Source of the DNA: Planctomycetota bacterium
GTDB lineage: Bacteria; Planctomycetota; Planctomycetia; Planctomycetales; Planctomycetaceae
Direction: 5' to 3'
Length of the DNA stretch: 5,802 nucleotides
Assembly: GCA_023429275.1 (NCBI GenBank)
Contig: JAEYWB010000613.1
Location: 1 to 5,802, forward strand
In this document: in pieces, positions 5,683 through 5,802 of the stretch
How positions within the stretch are numbered: position 1 is the first letter of the stretch
How the letters are laid out: every line of letters starts with the position of its first letter
Translations under genes and position numbers: made by a program
The notes under the pieces: model-generated
Database searches by the model: none
What the model was told of the DNA's origin: nothing
The model's input: the letters and a program-made list of their open reading frames with translations, nothing else

Positions 5683-5802
5683 TTACTTCTTTTTCGGCGA
5701 CCGCTTCTTGGCGCCCGCGGCCTTGCGCGGGGAGGGTCGCGAGGCCCTGGCCTTCCCAAGAACGAGCTTGAGAGGTCCGATCTTCGAATCCATCTCCATC
5801 AT
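5683..5802 (-). CDS. Lysine-rich C-terminal tail of a leftward gene (probably partial)
   Basis: On the reverse strand a frame runs from the window edge to a TAA at 5683-5685 and encodes 39 residues: an N-terminal part MMEMDSKIGPLKLVLGKA followed by a basic tail containing ARASRPSPRKAAGAKKR and ending in SPKKK. The outermost codons are ATG ATG GAG ATG, so it could be a complete 39-residue protein starting at 5802, 5799 or 5793, but no upstream sequence is available to look for a ribosome binding site. The Lys/Ala/Pro-rich end resembles the disordered basic tails of bacterial DNA- or RNA-binding proteins and histone-H1-like proteins. Its convergent position and the strong hairpin just beyond its stop support a real gene end. 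Function cannot be stated. Confidence 0.5.
   Translation of the reverse strand: MMEMDSKIGPLKLVLGKARASRPSPRKAAGAKKRSPKKK

Noticed and set aside
5153..5759. Two overlapping - strand frames (5153-5602 and 5340-5759) running through the end of the exported protein gene and the spacer
   Set aside because: Arg/Pro/Ser-rich products overlapping a well-supported gene. The second also overlaps the lysine-rich frame at 5683-5802, which has a better gene-end context.

Overview
The window looks like a piece of a high-GC planctomycete chromosome. This rests on family recognition, not a database search. The secreted protein at 3167-5527 carries the signature stretches of a (alpha/alpha)6-barrel family that planctomycetes encode in many copies, and the other genes also resemble lineage-restricted planctomycete proteins. 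There are no mobile genes, tRNAs, rRNAs or CRISPR arrays.

Layout from left to right: (1) 1-453 (+), the C-terminal 150 codons of a conserved hypothetical protein, entering from the left. (2) 454-533, a short convergent spacer with four copies of the octamer GTTGAGCG (two per orientation) that can fold into nested hairpins, probably a bidirectional transcript end. (3) 534-2633 (-), a 699-residue cyclic-di-GMP signalling protein with the order degenerate HD-GYP, PAS, GGDEF, then an unrecognised C-terminal domain. The GGDEF half looks catalytically intact and lacks the product-inhibition site. The HD-GYP half has lost its HHE...GYP segment. (4) 2634-3166, a 533-base divergent intergenic region with several consecutive stem-loops in the probable leader of the cyclic-di-GMP gene and a strong ribosome binding site for the next gene. 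I found no convincing promoter. (5) 3167-5527 (+), a 786-residue exported protein joining a complete squalene-cyclase-like alpha-barrel to a right-handed parallel beta-helix. (6) 5528-5682, a convergent spacer with two hairpins, one of them a 10-bp stem closed by a tetraloop. (7) 5683-5802 (-), an open frame of 39 residues with a lysine-rich tail that reaches the window edge, probably the end of a longer gene.

The genes do not form an operon. Genes 1 and 2 converge, 2 and 3 diverge, and 3 and 4 converge. The only plausible link is between the cyclic-di-GMP enzyme and the exported barrel/beta-helix protein, which share one intergenic region. Co-regulation there is a guess. I see no complete new system. 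The items most worth following are the barrel/beta-helix fusion, the lopsided HD-GYP/GGDEF protein with its orphan C-terminal domain, and the hairpin-rich leader in front of it.
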